This document shows, in pieces, positions 1 through 12,900 of a stretch of DNA of 64,000 bases. This DNA is from Bugula neritina. Its lineage: Eukaryota > Bryozoa > Gymnolaemata > Cheilostomatida > Bugulidae. The stretch spans positions 4,269,241-4,333,240 of the forward strand of contig OZ037768.1 of assembly GCA_964035545.1 (NCBI GenBank), written 5' to 3'. Made by a program: the position numbers and the translations under genes. Position 1 is the first letter of the stretch, and the number at the start of each line of letters is the position of its first letter. The notes under the pieces were generated by a model, which was not told where the DNA came from, searched no databases, and saw only the letters and a list, made by a program, of their open reading frames with translations.

Positions 1-375
1 ACTATTACTAATAGTAATACTAGTATTACTATTAGTATTAATATTACTATTACTATGTAACTATTAGTATTAGTAAATGTAATACTAAGACTTGCAAGTT
101 ATAATCATAATGTCAATGATAATCAGAATTAAGTATCAACTTTAGACTTAGTAACTGTAAGGATGATCATAACTACATATATCACATTCAATAATCATTA
201 TGATTATCACTTAACAGTTATCAGTATGAGTATCACTATCATGATAGTATAAGTATTACTATTACTATTAGTATTAGTAATACTAATAGTAATAAACATA
301 GTAATACCAATAGTAACTGTAAGAGTAAGACTAAGTATAATACTAATACTAATAGTAATACTAATACTAATAGTA
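1..375. repeat. ACT/AGT/ATT-rich simple repeat block
   Basis: A degenerate trinucleotide to hexanucleotide repeat made of tactat, tagtat, actaat and agtaat words. It is close in composition to the block at 7090-7620. Because ACT and AGT are complementary, both strands look alike and many short hairpins are possible. The open frame through it encodes only Ile/Thr/Ser/Asn repeats and is not a gene. Confidence 0.85.
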
Positions 376-2358
376 ATACTTAATAACAAATAATTTTAAT
401 TCCTCTAGCCTCTTATTCTACATGATAATTATTCAATTATTAATATTATTAGCAGGAATTAACAACAACGCAAAACTGCGAACCATCAATAACACCTGTA
501 ATAGTAAAAAAACTAAGCGGCATTAGCAATTAACACCAACCTCCCACTTCTGCGCGACACACACTTATAGTATACTAATACACGCGATTGATATATAAAC
601 ACAACGAAAGTAACGCTGACTCAGCACGCTCAGACTTGTTTTTTCAGTTTAGACATAGTCCATAATTGAAATGAAATTAGTGAAACGGGTAATACCTAAA
701 AAATCTTTCAAAAACTGTTGCTATTTTATTTCTAAGAACTCAGGTTAGAGATTTAGTTCCGCATTTAGGTCGCAAAACTCGTTTGTTGGAAAACCCAATA
801 AACCACATGATCTCCTTGGGTGGGACCGAAAGCGAGGATTCGCTGTGCACTCAGAGTAGGAGTGGTCACTCTGGGCGGAGACTAACACAGCTTATTATCA
901 AACATACCACCTACCTAGGCGCAACAAACTTGTCATAGGTGCTGCAAAACATGAGCACTGCATCATGGTTTCTCCGACTTAAACCCCACTTCTTCAATGC
1001 AAATTAAGTAGGCTCCAAACCAAAATGTCCAGAGTGAACCACTCAAGTTATTTTCATTAGGAATGCAACTCCGAATAATAAGGCAAAGTTTAAATTTTGT
1101 TATTATGTATTTCTATTCAACCACAAATAGTCAACCATTAATTTATACAACTTTCTGAAAATATGCTACCAGTTGCTTTCAATACCAGCCTCTACAACCA
1201 AATATATGATTAAATTTGTATTATCTAGCATAAAATAAATGATGCAAGTATAATTATATATGCAATACATTGAGACTGAAGCAGGTTTTTATTGAAGAAA
1301 TTATTGCTTAAGGCAACAGCTAGTGCAAATTTAAAATATTTACTATTTTGCTTATGATGAGTCCAACACATTCATAGTATGATAATACACACTTATTAAA
1401 TTTTTAGACTTGCAGACTCTTCACACATTAAATTCCAAAACTTTACACAGAATGGCAACTTTATGTTTGCAAGCAACATGCGTTGTTTTGCTTAATACCA
1501 CTACTGCAAATAATGGTTGAAATATGAATACAGAAATTCCGTTTATTGCATTGAAAATTAAAGGTTGCTAACTTAAAAGTACTAAAATCTCGAAATGACA
1601 AAATAGTAACACTACAAGAGAAAATTCTACTTCTACAAGCAAAGTAAAAAGAACAGTTGGAGTTAGAAAAAAAAAATATTGTAAATCTTCCACACTATAT
1701 TGATTACAAGAAGTGAACATTCCAATGCTTTTTACCTGCCTACGTAAATAAGTTGATTTAACAAGACTAGGTTATAGAAACGTCTGGTGGTTAATGCAAG
1801 TATATAAAAACAATTATGATGTCAACTTGAAACGATGAAATAAAATTTAGTTCAAGAGATTTAGTTTCTAATTGTTTTTGTAGAAGAAAGTTTGAAAAGT
1901 ATGAAAACATATAAGGTGACATTCTTATAGCTTCTCTAGATTTATAGTAGTCTATGTTTTAATGTTATTAGATGTAAAGACTCCATTCAAAAACCTCGAA
2001 AAACTTTCTATTATGATAATTTGAGGTGAAAGAACAATGCTACAGTGACTTTTATTAAGCAATATTTCCACAACCGCGACATATTAATTAAAAAAAATAT
2101 CCAAATAACACCAATAGTAAAGGAATAATAGATAAAAAACTACATTGAAGAATTTAGAAACTATAAAATAACAACATGACACCCGGTTCCCTGCCCCTAC
2201 ACAAAGTTTGACTCGTGACTAAATGCTAAACTGGCTTCGCTAAAAAATTACTGAATTGCTGAGCAGATAATTTGGTTGTAATACTTATACGGATAATTTT
2301 TGCCATCTAACCCAGATTGACTTTAACACTCGAACTGTATTACTGAGCCAACTAAGAC
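376..2358. other. non-coding stretch, includes probable 3' UTR of P5CR
   Basis: No supportable coding exon on either strand. The part next to 2359 is downstream of the P5CR stop codon on the minus strand and should contain its 3' UTR. An AATAAA on the minus strand at 2051-2056 is a possible polyadenylation signal about 300 bases beyond the stop. The rest is AT-rich sequence without a clear repeat. Confidence 0.5.
2051..2056 (-). promoter_or_regulatory. possible polyadenylation signal of P5CR
   Basis: AATAAA on the minus strand about 300 bases after the P5CR stop codon. The hexamer is common in AT-rich DNA, so this rests on position only. Confidence 0.3.
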
Positions 2359-5300
2359 TTAGACGGCAGTGCTATGACGATGATGCCGTGACCTGCCTCG
2401 TCGTACTCGCTGCCTGCTGCCTGACCTCTGATTAGATGGAGTGACTAGAGGGTGGGGAGGTTGAATACTGGACACGGCAATGTTCTTAGATGCATATGTA
2501 GCTTCACTGGCTGTATCATAGTTCTCTATCAGGCCGATTTCATACGCTCTTTTGGAGGCGGTTTGTACAGCATTTATCAGTGCAAACCTGAATCCGGACT
2601 TCTCCAGGTCAAACACTCCACTCATGGTAGAGCCTGAAGGAGAGCAAACAGAGTCTTTCAACTCTCCAGGGTGAATTCCACTTTCTAGAACCATCTTTGC
2701 TGAGCCCTACAAACCATAACCAACAATAAGTACTACAGATGATGAGCTAATTATTTCACAAATTTGACACCAACAAAATACATTTCTAAAATATTGAGAT
2801 ATATGGGAGAACTTCAGAGTCACTTTTTCAACTATGCTTGTATCTTCAATATTGGAAACACTTCCCTTTATGTTACAATTTACAACCAAATCTTTATAAT
2901 AAAAGCACAATTTAGCTAAACTTGTAAAATGAAATTACGCTGAGAAGCAAAGAAATGTGTACATACAATCATAGTTTGAGCAGCTAATCTCATCGCAGTC
3001 TCTCTGGGTAGTCCCATTTTAACCCCACCATCTGAGAGGGCTTCTAAACACATGAACATCTGCAACATGCACAAGTGTAGACAAATCTCAAAAGCAGAGA
3101 TAAATAAACTATTTTTCTAAGTTTATGTCAAGTAGATTTATAATATTATTTTATGAACAAGTAGGATAGGTTTACTTCAAATCTAAAAGTTTTTTAATGA
3201 AGTGAGATATTTCATGCTTTGAATAAGAACACTTCAGTTAAATCTATAAAAATTAGAAAATTCCTGAGAGATATTTATAAGGTGTAAATAAAAAGGCAGG
3301 AATAAACACCAGATTTGTGACAAGATGGGCTAGTGTAGCATTGCAAAGCAGACAAACATAAATAGAATAACTAAATATCTTTGGAGTAAACCAAATTGGT
3401 GCCCCTTTTCAACTTTTTTAGCATTAGAGAATACAATCAGGTAATTATTTATTCGTATTATTGAAATAATGTTGGTGTAACACTACTCAAACAAAATAGT
3501 CCCAAAGTTGCAAACAAAACTTATCGCAATCTAACAGTAATTTATACATATTAAAGACTTGACTTACTTAAATTTAACAACTCTTGGGCAGGAAAAATTT
3601 TTAAAAAGGTTTTGGGTAAATAAAAAAGGTCTCGCTGTAAATCTGGTACACTTGATTAACTGAAATAAATGCTGAAATAAAATATATACTAAGAAAATGC
3701 AAGTTCATAAGAGAAGACAACTTCATGATAGAAACGGTAGAAACTAACATAAGCTGGTCCACTGCCACTAAGTCCAGTCACAGCATCTAAATGCTTCTCC
3801 GCCATCTCCTCACACAGTCCGAATGTAGACATGAGATTCTGTACAAGATCACCATCAGAGGGAAGGGTGTGAGGCCCCCGTGAGAATACTGTAGCACCAT
3901 ATTGAACAAGGGCTGGCGTGTTGGACATCAGTCTCACCACTCTACTACCAGCTGGCAGAGTCTGCAGCAGAATATTTATATGCTAATACGATGTGGTTTA
4001 GGAAACCATACCATGCCATGCCCTATGAATATACATGACAGAAATATTAGATTTCAGGCTATAAATAGCGAACAAGCAATCATTTTTCACATGTGACACT
4101 TCCACCATATATAACATCTTCAATACATTAATATGGCATTCGATTTTAAATAAAAAAGCAAAACGACATCCTTCAAATAAATACCAACAAAAAGCAGTGC
4201 TTATTTGAAGAATTGTAACCTATACAATATCAGATTGTAATATTCTAATACAGGTGTTCCAACTATTCACCATATAATATATACACTACTCTCAGTTGGT
4301 TTACATATCTTCATAGGTAAACACATAAGATTACACTCAGATGTAGCGAGGCATCAGTTCGTTGACCCAGAAAGATAAAGTATCATTAATCAAAGACACC
4401 TGAAGCCCTGGTATTACTAACAGCTGGAATACAGAGGCACGTGAATGTCATTTATTATTGCAGCCCATTCAAGCGTGAAATGTATACCTTGAAGACACCC
4501 AATGCATACATTTAGTTTACTTGTATGCAGTTGATGGTGGTAAAGGTATACTTGTACAGACTTAATGAACAACATGGACGATTATGTTGACTTTTACTGC
4601 ATACAAAATTCAACAGTATAACTTAAATAACGCAGGTATAAACTAAAAAAAGTTATGCTGTGTGCTGTATAGTGCAACATGAGTATTGCAATACTGCATA
4701 CCCTACAACTCATGCATATACAGTGTAACTCATGTATATACACTATAACTCATGTATTGTATATACACTGCAGCACCAGTGAAGTCTGCTAAGAGTAGTA
4801 AACATAATGTTACCTGCTGCATAGTGTCAATGCTAATTCCTGCAGCCACTGAAATCACGAGGTGATCCTTTGTTATGGAAGGATAAATGTCTGTTAATAT
4901 TCGTCTAACCATGTTGGGCTTAACGGCCATAACAATGATATCACTGTTCTCCACTATTGTTCTATTACACTGGGTGGTCCTCGTACCCATTGCCTAGTTG
5001 GAAGAGATAGTATATCCAGCATTTTACAGAAGAGTGACTGTATTCTCCAGAGAAAATCTGTATTTACAAGATAAATTTAGCTTTAGATCTTATACAAAGA
5101 AAAGAGGGGGAGAGGGGAACTAACCTCCCAACACGTGAGAACTCGACCATCTGGATCACTGGCCATAATCTGCTCAGCTCTCAGGATTCCTAAAGCACCA
5201 AGTCCATTAAACAATATATTGCAGGTAAAATCAGTTTGATGTCAGATTAAATCGAATAAATTATATCTGCAGGTAGAAATCTGTATCACTTAAATACCTG

Positions 5301-5361
5301 ATCTCACAATTCCTTTGCACATAGCTTGGGCCATTTTGCCAGCACCAATAAAGCCCACCAT
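2359..5361 (-). CDS. PYCR: pyrroline-5-carboxylate reductase
   Basis: Catalyses the last step of proline synthesis: NAD(P)H reduction of 1-pyrroline-5-carboxylate. Six exons in minus order: 5361-5298, 5189-5125, 4993-4814, 3961-3749, 3059-2967, 2706-2359; they join in frame to 320 residues, the usual animal length. The start ATG at 5361 has an in-frame TAG four codons upstream and leads straight into the Rossmann motif G-A-G-K-M (residues 6-10). AVKP lies in exon 3. LSGSGPAY ends exon 4 (about 167-174) and SDGGVKMGLP is in exon 5. The family signature LKDSVCSPSGST is in exon 6. No clear mitochondrial presequence precedes the nucleotide-binding fold, so location is undecided. A CCTTAG acceptor-like site just upstream of the ATG suggests a separate 5' UTR exon. 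The last residues form an Arg/His-rich tail. Which vertebrate paralogue (PYCR1/2/3) it matches is not resolved. Confidence 0.93.
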
Positions 5362-8300
5362 TATGGTTGACTAAGGATAACAACATAAATCTACAACATA
5401 ATACATCGTCATGGCAACCGCTTAGCACCCACTTCATACATTGCATCAGCTTTATACAGTAAATGCTATTTGAAGTAGATCCTAACATGGCAGCTTTTTA
5501 ACATAAAATATGCTAATACATTTCCCTGCTACACTAACAGTTTGTCATTATGGAAACTGTTGGTATCCGTTCCCAATGTTCAGTTTGAAGACAGAAAATT
5601 ACTCTGTATTTACCATGTGATTAGAACGAAATATTTTTAAAATAATTATTTAGTAGAACATTGAGCATAACTTTTACATAAACCTGATTAACTGACTATA
5701 CATAAAATAAATAAATGACAATCATTTAGGTTTCCCCTATCTAGCCTAAATCAGGGCCAGTGATTTGTTTTATACCACACCAGTATTTGAAATAGCTAAT
5801 CCCCCACTCCAACACGAACACTACGGAACTAAGTCTACCCTTAGTTTGAACAGCCACAGTTATGAACCTAATAGATTAATAAGTGGAAGTTACTATTTTA
5901 AATCAGCACTACATAAACTCAACTAAAGATCAGAACCCATGCTACATAGCCTCCGGTACTTGCTGACCACAGAGTGTTGTTACTTATTGATCTGAAATAG
6001 TTTATAATTATCATTTCTAAAATAATTGACTTGACTGTACAGCTAGTTGAACTGACTCAAAAACTTACAACAAGTTCTGAAAATTTAAAAAAGAAAACCT
6101 CAAATCATATAAGATATTTTTACATATTTCCTATATCTATATCAATATTTGGTAACTTAGTAGCTTTTTTTAAAATAAGTAAAATATTAAACTAACTTAA
6201 GTTTTAATAGATTTGCTGGATAGAGTTATTAATTGCTGATTACATTGCTACACCAGTTGCTTTCTATAATAGTTAAAGAGTAATTTAACAGCTAAAACTG
6301 GAACTATCTATTGATTATTGTAATTTGAGCTTCTGAAAGCACATTTATAATAAAATTAAACCACACATCTATTAACTCAATTTTCAACTTAAAAATATAT
6401 TTTTAACTGTACATTGCAAATATTAACTTGCCATAAAATAGTGCTATGTCAATTTGAATTGTTGCTAACAGATCTGAGCTAATAACTTTCTTACCTTAGA
6501 TTGGATTTAAATTTGTCTGCTTAAACACAAAGTGATTTGACTTGGCCAGCTATTGATTTAGCATGATTTGATGACCCATGATTTTGCATGTATACTAAAT
6601 AACAGTAATAACACCTTAGACTTCTCTTACAACATTATTAGTTCATTTATTACTAGATGAAATCTACAAATAAATTAAAAATTAAGATTAAAGTACAACT
6701 TGAGGTCATATTAGACTTTCAGTGTAAAAATTTATTAATCAAACTCAGACTAACATCATTAATTTCCTTATTATTTTCATAATTTCCATGATAATTAAAA
6801 ATCCAAATCAAGGTAAAGACAATTTGTTTTTGTTACATTTACTTGATCTGACTCTCCCATCACATTACGAAAAAGTAAATCAGTAAATGTAACTAGTTTG
6901 AGTTTAAAGTATTTTTTGCTATCTTACTTTTACTTGGTTTTGAGTAAAAAAATTTAACATCAAAATTATAAAGAAAAAGTAAAAGAGCCCAGATTGCCAT
7001 TCGGTCTACATTCTAATAAGTACAAACAAAAACAATAACTTATATTCAATTTCGTATTGCCATAACTATGACACTGACTACCACCTTAAGTATAACTATT
7101 ACTATAAATTATTATTATTGCAATTATTAATATCTATATAAATTATGACTATGACCATGAGCATGATCCATTAAATTTACTATTATATTTATATAATTAA
7201 AATATAATACTACTAGCACTATTGCTACTGCTGCTGCTATTAATACTACTGCTACTATTACTACTTCTAGCATTAGTAGTAGTACTACTACTACTACTAC
7301 TAGTACTACTACTACTACTACTGCTGCTATTACTAGTACTACTAGTAGTACTAGTAATACTATTATTATTAAATTGAATATTCACCATTTTAATCTAGTA
7401 TTACTATTAGTATTACTTGAACTTATCTAGTAGTAGTTCTACTTACTCTTACAGTCAAGTTACAGTTACTTTTAGTCTTACTCTTAGAATTGGTAATACT
7501 ATTACTATTAGTATTACTAATACTAATAGTAATAGTAATACTAATAGACTTATGGTAATATTAATACTAATAGTAATACTAATAGTAATACTAATACTAA
7601 TAGTAATAATCTTATAATTCAAATTATAAATAATAAATTAAAGTATAATGAATTGAAACTTTCAGCAATTTGAGCCCTTATTATCATTATCTGAATTGTA
7701 AAATCAATGTTTATGATAAACGTGGTTAGTAAGCAAAGACGCTATGCTTACTGTAAACTTAAAGAAAAAAACACCTGAATAAATATTAAATTTTGCAACA
7801 CAAAGCCACCCAGAGTACTACTACGTTTAAAGCTGGTGAAATTAAAGAGAATGAGAAACCTAACTATAGCAAAAGAAACTGATGAAATGTAGAACAAAAC
7901 TGGTATGCAGGTAAAGTAGTTCTTAAATTAGTCAGAAAAATAATTGCGTGCATGTTTGTTACTTGCGCACCTCTTTCTTTCTTTTAACAGCTGGTAACCA
8001 TGGTTTCTGCAAGTCATGAATTTTTTAGTTATTTTATATAATTTTCTTATTTAAAAGTATTATTACAAACAGTTAATTTATATACAATTATTTTTATGTG
8101 CTAGTTTTGATAGAAATGTTGCAAGTCGGTAAGGTTGCGCAGAAATACCATAGAGAAGCATCAACATGGCCGTAATACCCACCATTCAAATGGTAGAGTT
8201 TTACTTTTAGTATGCGAGTAAATAACGCGACCTTGTTTTCATTTTGCTCAGTAACAGCGTCAGTCTTTTGATTTAAATAAGATACAAACTGTTTAATTTG

Positions 8301-9969
8301 CATATTCTTGTAATTATTATTCTAACAGCTTTACTAGACTTGAACTAAAATGCAATCAGCAATGTAGATGGTTGATTGATTAAAAATGAATCAGATTGAG
8401 ATTACCAATATCACCAACTTAATATATCAAATTTGATGTTGAAGTTATTTTAAAACTTAAACAAAGTAAGTAAATTTTGATGTTCAAGAATAACTTTATC
8501 AATATCAGCTTGTGTTGATATTTATGGTATGTCAGTATGAATAATTATTTTATAACTATAGCATTATGATTAACTAGCAGTAAAACCAACAGTAACTAAC
8601 TAAAGTTGTAGCTAATCACAAATCAGTCTCCCTGTTACTATTAGGCTGTTAGTGTGAGTATGAATAAATATTATTATATAATCATTTATTTTAAATTTCT
8701 CACAGATAGTTAAACTTGATGATGTAACCAATGGCTATAAAGTTGAACAATTTACAGTATCACTATCAGTACTATATCTATATAGTATATACTTATGGCT
8801 TAACTTTAACTATACAAATATATTAGTGACTAATATAATTAGAAATATAAATTTAAATGTTTATTTTAAAATTTAATGCAATGTTATACTATTATTCGTA
8901 TTATTTTTATAATCATATTGAATCCTATTTTTATCTCACAAATAGTTTTGGGTTTTAGTATAAAACATGTTATTATAATATCAAGTCCAATTTTAAATAA
9001 TATAACTAAAAATGATTTCAATTAGATTTATGAAAATATAAAAGTTTAACACAATTAACTTATCAAAATTAGTGCTAACTGTAGCAATCTTATGTGGCTA
9101 AAAGTTTTCAGTTTTATTTCAAGGAGCTAAAATAATATAATAATGATTTTAGATAAAATTGTTTCTTTTGCAAATTAATAATTGTAGTTAATTTGGTTCA
9201 AGTGATAAAACAAAACTTATATTTATTAAAATTATTGCAAATTTTCTGCTGCTGAGTTTAAAAATAAATGATTACTCTTGATAGTTGGAAAGTATAAAAA
9301 TCATGTTGGTTTTATCTGAAAGAGCATAATGACTATCGTTTGATTATTTAAAAAAAAAGTATAGCCATTCATAGACAACATACTGCATGTCACACTAACT
9401 TAAATGCAAAAAATAATGCACTATTAAATATATCTAGTAATAGGCTTGTGTTTGACATTTAAATAACATGTCAATTCTTTCATGTATTTTTATAATATAT
9501 CTTAAAATTTAATTTTCACGTATTTTATGCGTATTATTTTAATCCTAATTTTTTATTTTTAGTAAATATCATGTCTTTAGATGCAAGTCAATCTCTTCTT
9601 GCATGAGTCAATTTTTAGGCAGCTGAAAGTTACAAAATGTAGATTAATTGTTGAAAAGATTTAAGGTTCTTAGTTCAACTGTGTTGAAGAAAATTTTATC
9701 CTACTTAGGGTTCCAGGAAAATTTTACTGCATGCATTTGTTTTAGGTTTCATTATATTTCATAGTGACAGCTGATCAGATTTACTAATTGTATAATGTAA
9801 CACCAGTTACACTGCAATAATCAATAATAGTGAAAGGGTATTGTTCAATATCAACAAATCACTTGAATACTTTGGCCCACATACCGCATGGTTTTCATCT
9901 ATTTATTAATAATAATTGTTTTAGATACAAATGGAACAGCTGATCTGCTATCACTAATGACATACAACG
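5362..9969. other. long intergenic region between divergent P5CR and GPCR genes
   Basis: AT-rich, without a convincing coding exon. The two flanking genes are transcribed away from each other, so both promoters and 5' UTR exons should lie here. A possible 5' UTR acceptor of the GPCR is at 9923-9924 (TTGTTTTAG before ATACAAATGG). A 69-codon frame on the minus strand at 8094-8303 has no recognisable similarity. The only striking structure is the simple-repeat block at 7090-7620. Confidence 0.55.
7090..7620. repeat. second ACT/AGT trinucleotide repeat block
   Basis: Runs of actact, ctgctg and agtagt units pass at about 7330-7500 into tactat/agtaat hexamers. The switch from CTA-type to AGT-type units makes the two halves partly complementary, so the block can fold back. 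It matches the repeat at 1-375 in unit and style. Frames through it encode Ser/Thr/Asn or Ile/Thr runs on both strands and are not genes. Confidence 0.85.
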
Positions 9970-12900
9970 ATGTCTTCAACTACTGTGAGACCTGGGCTGG
10001 TAGAAAGGACATCTACACTTGCCATCATAACACTCTTAGCGTTTCTAGGAAATTTACTGCTCCTTGTAACTGTCGTGCAAAGCTCTGCTTTACGACAAAC
10101 ACATTTCAACAAACACATCATCAATGTTGCCATATTGAATTTGCTGACTTCAATCATATGTCTGCCTATGGTTATTGGTTATTCAGTCACTAGTCAATGG
10201 GATTATGGGGAACTAGTTGCGTGTAAGCTATTTGCCCACCTGCTCACGTCTGCAACAATATGTATGTGTCTTAGTATACTTGCCATGAACTTTGACCGTC
10301 TAATAGCAGTCAGTAATCCAGACTTGTATGCTACTCGTATGAACTCTGTCAAAACAGCATTTCTGATAATTCTTGTCTGGTTAGTAGCCATATTGTTTCC
10401 TTTGCCACTGAGTTTAGGTGTTATACCAACTAGTCCACATCCTGCCAGATATGTTTGTACAATATCAGCTCTCAGTTCTCTTAAATTCCTCGTGCCAATG
10501 TATACTATCTGCTTCGGATTTCCTGCCGTGCTGAATATATTAATTTTTATATATGTAACAAAGGAAGCTATGAGTGAAAAGGAGGCCGAGAGTAGAGGCT
10601 CAGTCAATCGGCCAAATTCAACTATTAGACTTTGGCCTGAAGTTCAGACGGCAGGTGTGGTTTTTATTCTTTTTCTTCTCTGGGCAATTTCCGAACTGCC
10701 ATACATTATACTCTCATCTATAGAACAGTATATTACGTCGGCTGAAGTTGATCAGGAATTCAATTATTCACCTGACCTTGACACTACGTTTATGTGGCTC
10801 AAATTTTGCAATACCTTCGCTTTACCTCTTGTAATTTTTAAATGGAGAAAAGACATTTGGCAAAAGTTCAAGGATCTGATATTTTGCCGAAAAAGTAACA
10901 GCGTGGTGGATGCATCTCCCAGACCTGAAAAGCATCCGACGAGCAAACAAAAACCTAAAACTCAAGTTTCAGTAAATCAAGCAAGTAGTACTCCTAAATT
11001 CCAGGCTTCTTTTCCAATACCTACAATAAAAGCTTCCAAGGATGGTCTGCATGTCCATGGCAATATAGATGACGACGATGAGGATTGTGGGATATTTTAT
11101 GCCAACCTTGATATCACTGGTCAGCTAGATCAATTACATAACCCTGCAGTGGATGATAGTTCTTGTGCTCAAGGTAAGTTGATTAATTATATAAATGGAG
11201 TAGTTTTATGAGCAGCTCTGAGTTGGGGGTGACTGAGTGCGGTAGTTGGGAATTTTCGAGTTTGGAGTTGGAATATAAGTTGGAACTTGAGACTCCAAAC
11301 TCAAGAATCCCCAACTGTTGCACTCAGTCACCCCCAACTTGAAGCTGCTTATAAATTGATTCGTATAAATAAGCGCTTTTAACTATAGCCATGGTTTCTG
11401 CTAATAACTAATCGAACTATGCCCGATCAACTGACTGAAAATTAGTCTACAATTTGTTCGAATGATATGAGATAAAAGTAATGAGTAATAATTAAATAGT
11501 AAAGTCTGTCCTATTAGTCATTCATTCACTTGGTTAGTTGCTGTAGATGTAGATATGGGTGACACAAGTGATTACGAGACAGATCCATACTCTCAGTCTG
11601 ATCCCATATCAGTAAACCACCACTCTAGAACTAACTCAGCTGCTGCAGCTGGCAAAGAGTTGCGATCTAAAGCTAACAGCATATCCGTTCTTTCCCAAGA
11701 TTCAGGTATGTATTATGTTATCCAACATACAGGAACATTTGCAAATACTTTTGTGCTGTTTTTGATTAACTTTTGTTTTATTAGCTACAATATTAAAAAT
11801 ATTTTAATTAGCTTAATTTTCTTTTGTAAGATCCTTATAAATCCTGGTTTGTGGGCTAACGAATTCTCATTAAAATACATAGTGCATGCCTACAGTTGCA
11901 GCTTTTAGCAAGAAGCAAAATACTGAATAGGACACTTCAAAATTAAAAAAGTTTTTATTTTTTTTACATGTTCTTCTTTCTTTCACAATACAAAGTTTTG
12001 ACGGCATTATATGTTTCTACATAAAATATGACAGGATTTGGTGCTCACAACATTAGGTTTTAAATCGCATATAATGTTCATAGACAGGCTTCCTCAGGTC
12101 TCTAAACATGTTATGCTGGATAGAAAAAAGATTTGAGGCTACACATTCTTTCATCTTTTTGATTTACTGATAAGCAGAGTTAAGCACCTTTTGATATTCT
12201 TAAAAATTAATCAAATTTGTTCTGCCATGTGTGTTTAAAGTTTATAATTGTAAGAAATGGAACAATAAAGTTAGTAGTTGAACTCACTGACACTATAAAC
12301 ACACTCATTCTGGGCACTCCGGGAGCTATTGCAGCACATTAGCACATTAACTTGCTTGAACAAAATTGATTTAACTTGATTTTATAAGGAAATAACTGTT
12401 GAATAAATAACTAATTATTATATTTGGCTTGTCAGTTGAAACAAATTGAAAATCAATTTTTATAAACATAATTTTAGTTCTGACAATTCAAATACCTATA
12501 ATGAAAGAATCTACCTTTGTGACAAACAATGCTACTTCAGTTTTATACGCTGCAATCTACAATATTATGTTTTGTATCATTCACTGGTGAAAAACAATGG
12601 CGGCTCTGCATTGCAATAAAATACAGCATTTTTCACAGTGATGCTTGTATATCAAGAAAAAGACATTACTAGTGTAAGGTTTTTTCTTTTTTTTATATAT
12701 GAAAGGGGATCATTATTTGAGCAAAAAAGTGTACGTTATAGAGAAATGAAATTCGAACATCTTTCAACAATGTTTTCACCCGGTTTCTTTTTAAATAATT
12801 AATATTCCAACTTGGTTTACCCAAGTAGCTGTTTTGTTATCATGAGATGAAAACCATTATCAAAAAATGTTTTTTAAAAATATTGTTTTATTGCATTGTG

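Noticed and set aside
207-389. 60-codon minus-strand frame
   Set aside because: Lies wholly in the ACT/AGT simple repeat and encodes only Ile/Thr/Ser/Asn runs.
7197-7617. Frames of 63 and 66 codons on opposite strands
   Set aside because: Ser/Asn or Ile/Thr runs produced by the trinucleotide repeat.
8094-8303. 69-codon minus-strand frame
   Set aside because: In unique sequence but with no recognisable similarity, no splice context and no partner exons.
10203-10607. 134-codon minus-strand frame
   Set aside because: Antisense shadow of the GPCR transmembrane exon.
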